A stretch of 8,390 nucleotides of DNA, from assembly GCA_045658165.1 (NCBI GenBank), contig JAZOUN010000160.1, forward strand, positions 1 through 8,390, written 5' to 3'. Positions 1 through 5,233 of the stretch are shown piece by piece. Under the pieces are notes generated by a model. The model saw only the letters and a program-made list of their open reading frames with translations, did no database searches and was not told the DNA's origin. The position numbers and the translations under genes are program-made. Each line of letters opens with the position of its first letter. Within the stretch, counting starts at the first letter, position 1. Source of the stretch: UBA1081 sp045658165. GTDB taxonomy: Bacteria; Bacillota; Clostridia; Oscillospirales; Acutalibacteraceae.

Positions 1-71
1 AACGAAGACTCCCCTGCGGTCATAAGACAGCAGAAATGGAAAATAAAATAATATAAATTACAGAGGATAAT
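1..71 (+). other. Upstream edge, possible tail of a preceding gene
   Basis: All three plus frames reach a stop here (23-25, 49-51 and 54-56), so a preceding plus-strand gene could end in this stretch, but I cannot tell which frame would be used. No convincing -35/-10 pair is visible. The AT-rich TATAAA at 52-57 lies too close to the ribosome binding site AGAGG (62-66) to serve it. The transporter gene is therefore probably transcribed from beyond the left edge. Confidence 0.3.
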
Positions 72-1244
72 ATGACAGCTTTACTTATTGTTATTTACAT
101 AGCTTTTGTTTCACTCGGATTTCCCGATTCACTTTTCGGCGTTACATGGCCCGTTGTTCACGTTGAATTCGGTCTGCCCGAAAGCTTCGGCTCGGTTTAC
201 AGCGTCGTCACCGCAGTTTCAACCGGCGGTATCGCATTCATTGCAGGTCCTCTGCTTCGTAAATTCGGCACGGGCAGAGTAACATTCTTCTCTACCCTTC
301 TCACCGCCCTGGGACTTATCGGCATCAGCTTTTCGCCCAATATCATTGTGATGATGATCTGCACAATCATTATGGGCTACGGTGCAGGTGCCATTGATAC
401 CGGTCTTAATAACTTTGTTTCACTTCACTACAAGGCAAAGCATATGAACTGGCTTCATTGCTGTTGGGGACTCGGTGTTACATTAAGCCCGATGATTATG
501 TCCGCATTTCTCGGTAGTGACAGCACCTGGCGTGGCGGTTATCGTGTTGTTGCTCTTATTCAGTTTTCGATTGCACTTATCATTCTTTCAAGCCTTAAAA
601 AATGGAATATTCAGCCGAAAGATGTCAAAGAAACAGAATCGGTACAAAAAGAATTGCCCAAGAAAACATTTTTTGACCTGCTGAAAGAAAAAGGAATGAT
701 AACAAGCATTCTTTCACTGGGACTTTACTGTGCAGGTGAATTCACAATAGGCACATGGGGTGCAACATATGCCGTAAATGTGCTTGCAGTTTCTCCCGAA
801 GTTGCTGCAAAATGGATTTCACTCTACTTCTGCGGAATTATGTTAAGCCGAATAGTTGCAGGATTCTTGTCTGAAAAGCTCTCTGATAACACTCTCATCA
901 AGGGCGGTATGGTTCTTGCGGGAGTGGGTATGATTGTTCTTCTTCTCCCCATCGGCAAAAACGCACTTATCGGTCTGTTTTTAATCGGTATGGGCTACGG
1001 TCCCGTATTCCCCAGCGTACTTCACAGCGTGCCTGCAAGATTCGGTACGGATTATTCCGCTGATATCACAGGCTACCATATGAGCGGTGCCTACGGTGTG
1101 GGCTTTGCAGTTCAGTTTTTATTCGGATATATCGCATCAGCTACAACATTTGCAATTATGCCCGTTACATTAATTCTTTTTGGTCTCGGAGTAATCGGTG
1201 CAACGATTGTCACATTGAAAGCTTTGAAAAAGGCGGAGAAATAA
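72..1244 (+). CDS. MFS transporter, FucP/sugar-permease-like
   Basis: This is a 390-residue integral membrane protein of the major facilitator superfamily, expected to move a small solute across the cytoplasmic membrane. It has about 12 hydrophobic segments in two halves, split by a charged cytoplasmic loop at about residues 176-208. A motif-A-like turn, GPLLRKFGTGR (59-69), follows TM2. The segments GAGAIDTGLNN (104-114) and MNWLHCCWGLG (125-135) resemble the sugar-permease-like branch (FucP-related) more than typical drug exporters; this is from memory of the family. The length is normal. The ATG is preceded by AGAGG at 62-66, 5 nt away. The acetyltransferase gene begins 3 nt after the stop, and its ribosome binding site lies in this gene's last codons, so the two are co-transcribed and probably coupled. 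The substrate is unknown; drug export is possible but not shown. Confidence 0.9.
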   Translation: MTALLIVIYIAFVSLGFPDSLFGVTWPVVHVEFGLPESFGSVYSVVTAVSTGGIAFIAGPLLRKFGTGRVTFFSTLLTALGLIGISFSPNIIVMMICTIIMGYGAGAIDTGLNNFVSLHYKAKHMNWLHCCWGLGVTLSPMIMSAFLGSDSTWRGGYRVVALIQFSIALIILSSLKKWNIQPKDVKETESVQKELPKKTFFDLLKEKGMITSILSLGLYCAGEFTIGTWGATYAVNVLAVSPEVAAKWISLYFCGIMLSRIVAGFLSEKLSDNTLIKGGMVLAGVGMIVLLLPIGKNALIGLFLIGMGYGPVFPSVLHSVPARFGTDYSADITGYHMSGAYGVGFAVQFLFGYIASATTFAIMPVTLILFGLGVIGATIVTLKALKKAEK

Positions 1245-1247
1245 ATT

Positions 1248-1871
1248 ATGGCATTCAGATTAATTGACATAGAAAATTGGGAGCGCAGGGAGTTTTACGA
1301 GCATTTCATAAACGAAGTGGTCTGTACTTATTCTGTTTCCGTCAATATTGATATCACGAATCTCAAGGGGCAGAAGCTGTATCCTGCGATGATATGGCTT
1401 CTGACAAAGACCGTCAATGATATGTCCGAATTCAGAACAAGCCTTTCTGCAGAAGGGCTTGGAATCTATGACGATATGCACCCGATGTACACTGTTTTCA
1501 ATAAGGATAACAAAAACTTTTCGGGAATCTGGTCTTACTTTTCGGAGGATTATGCCGAGTTTCTGAAAAACTATGAAGCAGATTCAGAGGAATATTCCAA
1601 GTCCACACGCTATGCCCCCAAGGACGGCACACCTGCAAACTCATTTAATATTTCAATGGTGCCGTGGCTCGAATTCACGGGTTTCAATATCAATGTGTTT
1701 GATGAGGGCAAATTCCTTCTGCCGATTTTCACAATGGGAAAATACTTTGAGCGTGACGGAAAGCGCATGCTCCCTCTTGCCATTCAGGTGCATCACGCAG
1801 TCTGCGACGGCTACCACGTGGGTATGTTTGTAGAAAAATTGCAAGAACATATCAACACCTTCAACGGATAA
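1248..1871 (+). CDS. cat: Chloramphenicol O-acetyltransferase, type A (CatA/CatP-like)
   Basis: The family acetylates the 3-hydroxyl of chloramphenicol with acetyl-CoA, as a cytoplasmic trimer. At 207 residues this is a normal-length member of the classical type-A family. The active-site block QVHHAVCDGYH (180-190) is intact: H183 is the general base and D187 the partner aspartate of the HHxxxDG motif. S136 in ISMVPW corresponds to the serine that stabilises the transition state. Other family landmarks are CTYSV (26-30), YPAMIW (45-50), HPMYTVF (78-84) and IFTMGKY (160-166). The ribosome binding site GGCGGAGA lies in the end of the MFS gene. A strong terminator follows 5 nt after the stop. 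Some CAT homologues in commensal Clostridia may act on other acceptors, so resistance is likely but not proven. The gene overlaps the 3' end of the convergent minus-strand ORF by 11 bp. Confidence 0.93.
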   Translation: MAFRLIDIENWERREFYEHFINEVVCTYSVSVNIDITNLKGQKLYPAMIWLLTKTVNDMSEFRTSLSAEGLGIYDDMHPMYTVFNKDNKNFSGIWSYFSEDYAEFLKNYEADSEEYSKSTRYAPKDGTPANSFNISMVPWLEFTGFNINVFDEGKFLLPIFTMGKYFERDGKRMLPLAIQVHHAVCDGYHVGMFVEKLQEHINTFNG

Positions 1872-2484
1872 AAACGACCTCCTTGTGCGAGCAAGGAGGT
1901 TCATTTTTTTCATCAGATAGTATATCGGAGCCATAATCAGGGGTACCATCAAGATCTCTAACTGGTTCTTCTACATCATCTATGTCAAAAGCATCCCCAT
2001 CATTAAAGCCTTGCCACCAATCAAGATCTTCTCCATAATTCGGAAGCATTCCACCATTATCATAATAATCATTATAGTCGTCATTGTTTTCATCGTCGGA
2101 ATCATCATACTCATATACATTCTCAATATTAAGTGCAAAATGTTCAATATAAGCAGGTCGGCTATTATTTATTACATTTTCATAATCAGCAGATGAATTC
2201 CCCCAAACATCACCATTTTTATAATAAACACAAGCAGGAAAAACCTGTGCATTTAAGAAATTATAATTGTCACCAGATATAACAGCTTTTACACTGCTAT
2301 TAGCCCGTACAGTTTCATCTACAGTATAAAAACCTGATATATATTCAAAAAAAGCATTCAGTATCATCTTAAATTTTATAAAGTTTTTAAACATAATGTG
2401 TTTTTCTTTTTTTGATTCTTGCATCAATTTCCAAATTTCCCGGGTGTCTTCATCGACACCCGGGGGTAACTTTAATCTTCGCAT
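1861..2484 (-). CDS. Hypothetical acidic, AT-rich protein
   Basis: This 207-residue ORF is not recognised. Residues 1-30 are basic and helical (PPGVDEDTREIWKLMQ near the start). Residues about 35-115 look like a folded domain with aromatic residues (AVISGDNYNFLNA, FPACVYYKNGDVWG). From about residue 125 to the end it is strongly acidic and rich in D, N, Y and E, probably disordered. There is no signal peptide or clear membrane span. The ATG lies 7 nt after the stop of the repeat-protein gene, with no good Shine-Dalgarno, so it may depend on re-initiation. An alternative start at M31 (2394) also lacks one. Base composition is more AT-rich than the neighbours. The last ten codons are encoded by the terminator hairpin, so a transcript stopped there would lack the TGA. 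The start and the 3' end are both uncertain. Confidence 0.55.
   Translation of the reverse strand: MRRLKLPPGVDEDTREIWKLMQESKKEKHIMFKNFIKFKMILNAFFEYISGFYTVDETVRANSSVKAVISGDNYNFLNAQVFPACVYYKNGDVWGNSSADYENVINNSRPAYIEHFALNIENVYEYDDSDDENNDDYNDYYDNGGMLPNYGEDLDWWQGFNDGDAFDIDDVEEPVRDLDGTPDYGSDILSDEKNEPPCSHKEVVFIR
1877..1910 (+). terminator. Strong hairpin terminator, possibly bidirectional
   Basis: A perfect 9-bp stem, ACCTCCTTG (1877-1885) with CAAGGAGGT (1892-1900), closes a 6-nt loop. It is followed on the plus strand by a run of seven T at 1904-1910. It ends the MFS/acetyltransferase unit. Read on the minus strand, the same hairpin is followed by CG and five T, so it could also stop the convergent unit. 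On that strand it lies inside the last codons of the acidic ORF. Confidence 0.9.
2439..2464. repeat. Perfect 10-bp inverted repeat in the 5' end of the acidic ORF
   Basis: CCCGGGTGTC (2439-2448) and GACACCCGGG (2455-2464) are exact reverse complements around a 6-nt spacer. The element encodes residues PPGVDEDTRE of the acidic ORF, beginning about 20 nt after its ATG. The GC-rich hairpin is conspicuous against AT-rich surroundings. No T-run follows on either strand, so it is not a standard terminator. An mRNA structure affecting translation or stability, or a protein-binding palindrome, would both fit. Confidence 0.8.
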
Positions 2485-2491
2485 TCAACTA

Positions 2492-2806
2492 TTATTTCTT
2501 ATGATAACTGAATCCACCGAATAAACCGGGATCGCTATGAGCGACTTTATCACCATTATCATCGTAATGATTGAATCCGCCGAAAAAGGCAGGCTCGGAA
2601 TGACCGACTTTATGCCCATTGTTGTCATAATGATTCTGACTGCCGAAGAATCCGGGAGTGCTGTGCCCGACTTTGTGGCCGTCGGAATCATAATTTGTAT
2701 ATCCGCCGAAGAGTCCCGGTCTGCTTTCGCCAACCTTATGTCCGTTACCGTCATAGTGAATGATTGAACCGAAAAGTCCGGGTCTGCTGTAACCATCTTT
2801 ACCCAT
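2492..2806 (-). CDS. Small protein built of four 21-residue glycine-rich repeats
   Basis: This 104-residue protein consists almost wholly of tandem repeats. After a partial unit (residues 2-16), four full units start at residues 17, 38, 59 and 80, followed by the tail YHKK. The consensus is HYDxNGHKVGxSxPGxFGGxx. The turn-rich pattern (NG, PG and GG with regularly spaced aromatics) suggests short beta-hairpins stacked as a meander or solenoid, in outline like MORN-type repeats; this is inference. There is no signal peptide or membrane span. The ATG has AAAGGAGA at 2813-2820, 6 nt upstream. The gene follows the 74-residue membrane protein by 17 nt and is in the same unit. I recall similar repeat proteins in Clostridia but know no assigned function. 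It might be a peripheral partner of the membrane protein. Confidence 0.85.
   Translation of the reverse strand: MGKDGYSRPGLFGSIIHYDGNGHKVGESRPGLFGGYTNYDSDGHKVGHSTPGFFGSQNHYDNNGHKVGHSEPAFFGGFNHYDDNGDKVAHSDPGLFGGFSYHKK
2507..2758 (-). repeat. Four tandem 63-bp coding repeats
   Basis: The four 63-bp units occupy 2758-2696, 2695-2633, 2632-2570 and 2569-2507, and encode the 21-residue units of the repeat protein. The DNA copies have diverged more than the protein: codons for G, P, F and Y positions differ between copies while the residues stay the same. This suggests old duplications held by selection on the protein rather than fresh slippage. The periodicity also keeps other frames open, which creates false ORFs on both strands. 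Confidence 0.85.
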
Positions 2807-2823
2807 AATTAATCTCCTTTATA

Positions 2824-3048
2824 TTATGTACATTTTGCGAGTATGCCTATTGAACCTGCTATCAATGCAACCGGTAAGAGTAATACGAATCCGCCTGCGA
2901 ATATCAGGCATACAATAAATATCGGTACTGCGAGAATCATAAGAATAGTTGCTATAATTTTTGCAACACCCCATGTGATTCTGAATGCAAGGCTGATTGC
3001 TTTTACGAACAAACAGATTGCAAGTATTGATATGATTATTTCAATCAA
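2824..3048 (-). CDS. Small hydrophobic membrane protein (TTG start)
   Basis: This 74-residue protein is almost entirely hydrophobic: a segment at about residues 2-20, a short polar link with R23 and W26, then a long apolar stretch from about 29 to 70 that can form two further spans with FAGGF at the turn. It should sit in the cytoplasmic membrane. The start is TTG, chosen because AAGGAGG (3059-3065) lies 10 nt upstream and no in-frame ATG fits. The TTG overlaps the TGA of the 43-residue gene (TTGA), so translation of the two is probably coupled. The repeat-protein gene follows 17 nt after its stop. The function is unknown. The pairing with a repeat protein suggests a membrane-associated complex, but this is inference only. 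Confidence 0.8.
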   Translation of the reverse strand: MIEIIISILAICLFVKAISLAFRITWGVAKIIATILMILAVPIFIVCLIFAGGFVLLLPVALIAGSIGILAKCT

Positions 3049-3176
3049 TTGTGTAAAGCCTCCTTATTATCTTGCTTTAAATTTTTTATTTCAATCCCTA
3101 AGTATTTCGAATAATCGGGATTTTTTGAAAGTTTTTCTGACAGCCTGATAGCTAAGATTTTCTGCTTTGGTGTCAT
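3045..3176 (-). CDS. 43-residue basic small protein
   Basis: This short gene is easily missed. It encodes 43 residues starting MTPKQKILAIRLSEKLSK and continuing with NPDYSKYLGIEIKNLK. It has a strong ribosome binding site, AAAGGAG at 3185-3191, 8 nt before the ATG, and a TATAAT box just upstream, so it heads the unit. The composition is charged and helical, with a KxxNPxYxxxLGI-like pattern that I recall from small proteins of Clostridia, without a known function. The stop TGA overlaps the TTG start of the membrane-protein gene, and that gene's ribosome binding site lies within codons 37-40 here. Good signals at both ends and the coupling overlap support a real gene. It could act mainly as a leader that sets translation of the next gene. 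Confidence 0.72.
   Translation of the reverse strand: MTPKQKILAIRLSEKLSKNPDYSKYLGIEIKNLKQDNKEALHN
3059..3065 (-). promoter_or_regulatory. Ribosome binding site fixing the TTG start
   Basis: AAGGAGG on the minus strand, 10 nt before the TTG at 3048, is the strongest Shine-Dalgarno in this unit. It decides the unusual TTG start of the membrane protein and lies inside the coding region of the 43-residue gene. Confidence 0.8.
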
Positions 3177-3202
3177 GTTTAACACTCCTTTGTGTTTCTG
3201 TG

Positions 3203-3208
3203 ATTATA
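3203..3208 (-). promoter_or_regulatory. -10 box for the small-protein unit
   Basis: A perfect TATAAT on the minus strand lies 12 nt before the ribosome binding site of the 43-residue gene, giving a short leader. The -35 is poor: the hexamer at 17-nt spacing is TTTTTT, and TTCAGT lies at about 22 nt. An activator or an AT-rich upstream element may compensate. The box sits in the symmetrical sequence ATTATATAAT (3203-3212), so it reads as TATAAT on both strands. No gene follows on the plus strand. Confidence 0.5.
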
Positions 3209-3281
3209 TAATAACCTTTTGGGAGAAAAAACTGAACGGCAATGTGTGACGGAAAATCTATATAAAATTTGCAATAAGTGC

Positions 3282-3318
3282 AAAAAAAACGGTGTCAGAA
3301 TTCACATCCTGACACCGT
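3282..3318 (-). terminator. Terminator of the HD-DUF429/XRE unit
   Basis: On the minus strand a perfect 10-bp stem, ACGGTGTCAG (3318-3309) with CTGACACCGT (3298-3289), and a 10-nt loop are followed by a run of eight T (3289-3282). It begins 5 nt after the stop of the XRE gene. This is a textbook rho-independent terminator and separates units 2 and 3. Confidence 0.92.
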
Positions 3319-3323
3319 AAAAT

Positions 3324-3824
3324 TTATTCACCTTTTATCTGATTATATTTCTCAAGATTGATTTTCTTCTCTGCAAGCATCTTTTCAACCCAGAGCTGTA
3401 ATGTTTCAACTGTGATTGAAATATGCTCAAGTTCATTCTGTATGTAAACAAAATCTCTGATTTCGTCATCATCAATTGTACCGTCGGCAGAAATTTCGAT
3501 AAGACGCTCCTGATTTTTCTTCATTGAATTGAGTGAAGCGAGCATTTCAAGAACAATCTGAGACAAATCCTTGACCTTGATTTCGGGAACATACTTTTCG
3601 CCTATGGGACATTCCTTTGCGCAGTAATGATTGCAAAGTGAAGGCTCACCGTATATATCGGCAAGGAGCATAACTTCATCGGGCGTTATTGGGAATTTGC
3701 CGTTTTCGATTCTTTCAAGACGCTCGGGCTGAAGCGGAGTGTTCATAAGCACCGCTTTATCGCAGACCTCATCCCTTGTCATATCGTGTTTTTTGCGTAT
3801 ATCTTTATAAACTGAATTTGCCAT
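3324..3824 (-). CDS. XRE-family helix-turn-helix regulator with Cys cluster
   Basis: This 166-residue protein starts MANSVYKDIRKKHDMTRDEV. Residues about 5-60 form a Cro/CI-type helix-turn-helix domain, including the recognisable ERLERIENGKFPITPDEVMLLADIYG stretch in two parts (LERIENG; PDEVMLLADIYG). It is followed by a cysteine cluster, CNHYCAKEC, with C64, C68 and C72, that could bind a metal or Fe-S cluster. The C-terminal part, about 85-160, is heptad-like and probably a dimerising coiled coil. The start at 3824 is chosen because AAGGAGT (3831-3837) lies 6 nt upstream. An ATG 36 nt further up would overlap the previous gene and has no such site. The gene lies 16 nt after the HD-DUF429 gene. 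It may repress its own unit through the palindrome at 5114-5127. The N-terminal fold is clear; the target and the metal are inference. Confidence 0.85.
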   Translation of the reverse strand: MANSVYKDIRKKHDMTRDEVCDKAVLMNTPLQPERLERIENGKFPITPDEVMLLADIYGEPSLCNHYCAKECPIGEKYVPEIKVKDLSQIVLEMLASLNSMKKNQERLIEISADGTIDDDEIRDFVYIQNELEHISITVETLQLWVEKMLAEKKINLEKYNQIKGE

Positions 3825-3840
3825 ATTAATACTCCTTATT

Positions 3841-5067
3841 TTATATATCTGCAACAACAATTCTCATCGGCAGTCCCGTTTTGTCACATTTGGGATTCTG
3901 CGGAATTGATATGTATCCGATCTTTGAAGTTACTGCAAGGCAGAGTGCATCGAGAATGTCTTCGTGATATTTTTTGCTGATTGATGAAAGCAGTTGTTCT
4001 ATGTTTGAAACATACAGTGAAAGAATTTCTTTTCTTTGTTTTAATCCTTCGTCGGTATGTTTTGATGTCTCAATTCCGTTACCGTTATTCAATGACTGGA
4101 ATGCACATTCGGGATGACTTTCAACAAGTCTGTTTTTCCATTGAGGATTGCTCTGAAGGAATGAATCTGCCTGCCTTACGCAAGGCAATATGCCGGCACC
4201 CGTTACTGTAAGTTTTGCCCCGAGTTTTTTATTAAGCTCCCACATTTCTGCGGTATTTTCGGCATAAACCAACTGTCTGAAAGGTACGGGAAATATTGAT
4301 GATTTTCTATTCTTGTTTTTAAGATATTTTCTCGCTTCAGCATCGGGACGAAGCAATGATTCTTCTGCAGATTCGGGAAGACCAACGGGAATATCTATAA
4401 GAATTTCGGGGATATTTTCATATTCACGGCAAAGATCTTCAATTGTGCTGAATGTTTTGTGTGTAGCAAAAGTTCCGCAGAGTTCACAAGCAATCCATTT
4501 GCCGTTCATCCAGTCTACACCCACATAAGGTTTGTTGTCCGTCAAAATATTGAACATATGAAGAAATCTGCTTTTGATTTTGCTGAAATCTTCAAATTCA
4601 ATGGCAGGTGCTGATTTTATACAAGGCTCTTTATCAAAAACTTTTCTGCCCATAAGATTCAGAAATTCATAATAAAAAATAGCATCATCAACTTCAGATA
4701 TCAAAGCTTTTTCATCATCTGTCAAAGACGGTGTTATCCATTTGTCACAAATGACATTCTGCAGTCTGTCTTCGGCTTTCAGATATTCGTGAAGATGTTT
4801 TTTGACGGGTCTTGTTACGTCGGACATATACGCTTCGCTCGCATCGTGCAAAAGACAACCAAGCTGAACTCTTTCAGAATAACCTCTTGCAGAAGCCTCT
4901 TTTGCACAGTTGATGCTGTGTTGTGCAACTGAATAGAAATGAGGGAAATGACCGTTTGCACGGCATATAAGATGCAATGCGTGTGCAATATCCTGAATAT
5001 CAACATCCTCGGCAGTTGCCGTTAACGGATCAAAATCCTTTTTGAGATAAGTGGTTATATAACTCAT
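3841..5067 (-). CDS. HD phosphohydrolase (YfdR/YfbR-like) fused to DUF429
   Basis: This 408-residue protein has two domains. Residues about 1-170 form an HD-domain hydrolase with ICRANGHF (35-42), FYSVAQHS (44-51, H50), LLHDASEAY (73-81, HD at 75-76) and D127 in SEVDDAIFYYE. This is the metal-binding pattern of the YfdR/YfbR nucleotidase group. Residues about 180-408 match DUF429, a predicted nuclease with an RNase H fold: YVGVDWMNGKW (181-191), ILIDIPVGLP (222-231), VESHPECAF (315-323) and EDILDALCLA (369-378) supply the usual acidic residues. ATG at 5067 is preferred over GTG at 5076 because GGTGA (5073-5077) lies 5 nt before it. It leads a two-gene unit with an XRE regulator under the promoter at 5100-5128. 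A role in nucleotide or foreign nucleic-acid metabolism is inferred; the substrate is unknown. Confidence 0.85.
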   Translation of the reverse strand: MSYITTYLKKDFDPLTATAEDVDIQDIAHALHLICRANGHFPHFYSVAQHSINCAKEASARGYSERVQLGCLLHDASEAYMSDVTRPVKKHLHEYLKAEDRLQNVICDKWITPSLTDDEKALISEVDDAIFYYEFLNLMGRKVFDKEPCIKSAPAIEFEDFSKIKSRFLHMFNILTDNKPYVGVDWMNGKWIACELCGTFATHKTFSTIEDLCREYENIPEILIDIPVGLPESAEESLLRPDAEARKYLKNKNRKSSIFPVPFRQLVYAENTAEMWELNKKLGAKLTVTGAGILPCVRQADSFLQSNPQWKNRLVESHPECAFQSLNNGNGIETSKHTDEGLKQRKEILSLYVSNIEQLLSSISKKYHEDILDALCLAVTSKIGYISIPQNPKCDKTGLPMRIVVADI

Positions 5068-5099
5068 TTTATTCACCGACTTTTTTAATTATCAATTTT

Positions 5100-5128
5100 A
5101 TTATATAATACCATGAAATTAATTTCAA
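5100..5128 (-). promoter_or_regulatory. Near-consensus sigma-70-type promoter
   Basis: On the minus strand TTGAAA (5128-5123), a 17-nt spacer and a perfect TATAAT (5105-5100) lie upstream of the HD-DUF429 gene. Transcription would start near 5093, giving a leader of about 25 nt. It is the best promoter in the window, so the unit should be strongly expressed unless repressed. Confidence 0.85.
5114..5127. promoter_or_regulatory. Perfect 14-bp palindrome over the -35 box, candidate operator
   Basis: TGAAATTAATTTCA is a perfect palindrome. It covers five of the six -35 bases and the adjoining spacer, the place where a dimeric helix-turn-helix repressor would block RNA polymerase. The XRE protein encoded in the same unit is the obvious candidate binder. 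Binding is inferred, not shown; AT-rich palindromes also arise by chance. Confidence 0.5.
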
Positions 5129-5188
5129 TATCCCATATCGGCAAACGAGTGCAATGTCCTATATATTGTACACTTTTCTGAATATATT

Positions 5189-5225
5189 AAAACAACATCT
5201 TTACGCAAAGCAAAGACGTTGTTTT
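5189..5225 (-). terminator. Terminator of the GIY-YIG gene
   Basis: On the minus strand AAAACAACGTCTTT (5225-5212) pairs with AAAGATGTTGTTTT (5202-5189) around a 9-nt loop, with one G-U pair. It starts 8 nt after the stop and ends in four U followed by AU-rich sequence. The G-U becomes an A-C mismatch on the plus strand, so it works better for the minus-strand gene. Confidence 0.75.
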
Positions 5226-5233
5226 GTATGCTT

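Noticed and set aside
2507..2758. Tandem repeats as a CRISPR array
   Set aside because: Units are contiguous with no unique spacers, are diverged, and encode a regular protein repeat.
2485..2796. Open frames on both strands across the repeat gene (about 100 and 76 codons)
   Set aside because: They exist because the 63-bp period repeats the same codons in every frame. They lack ribosome binding sites, while the frame at 2806 has a strong one and sensible repeat chemistry.
3207..3212. Plus-strand TATAAT near 3207 as a promoter
   Set aside because: It is the mirror of the symmetrical minus-strand box; no plus-strand gene or RBS-led ORF follows it.
3825..3860. Twelve-residue extension of the XRE protein
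   Set aside because: It overlaps the stop of the upstream gene and has no ribosome binding site; AAGGAGT at 3831-3837 serves the ATG at 3824.
3841..5067. HD-DUF429 ORF as a sequencing or frameshift artefact joining two genes
   Set aside because: The frame runs through the junction with an ordinary linker, and no leftover start, stop or ribosome binding site is visible there.
5150..5173. Imperfect inverted repeat GTGCAAT...ATTGTACAC upstream of the HD-DUF429 promoter
   Set aside because: The arms only pair with an insertion and lie far upstream of the -35; too weak to call an operator.
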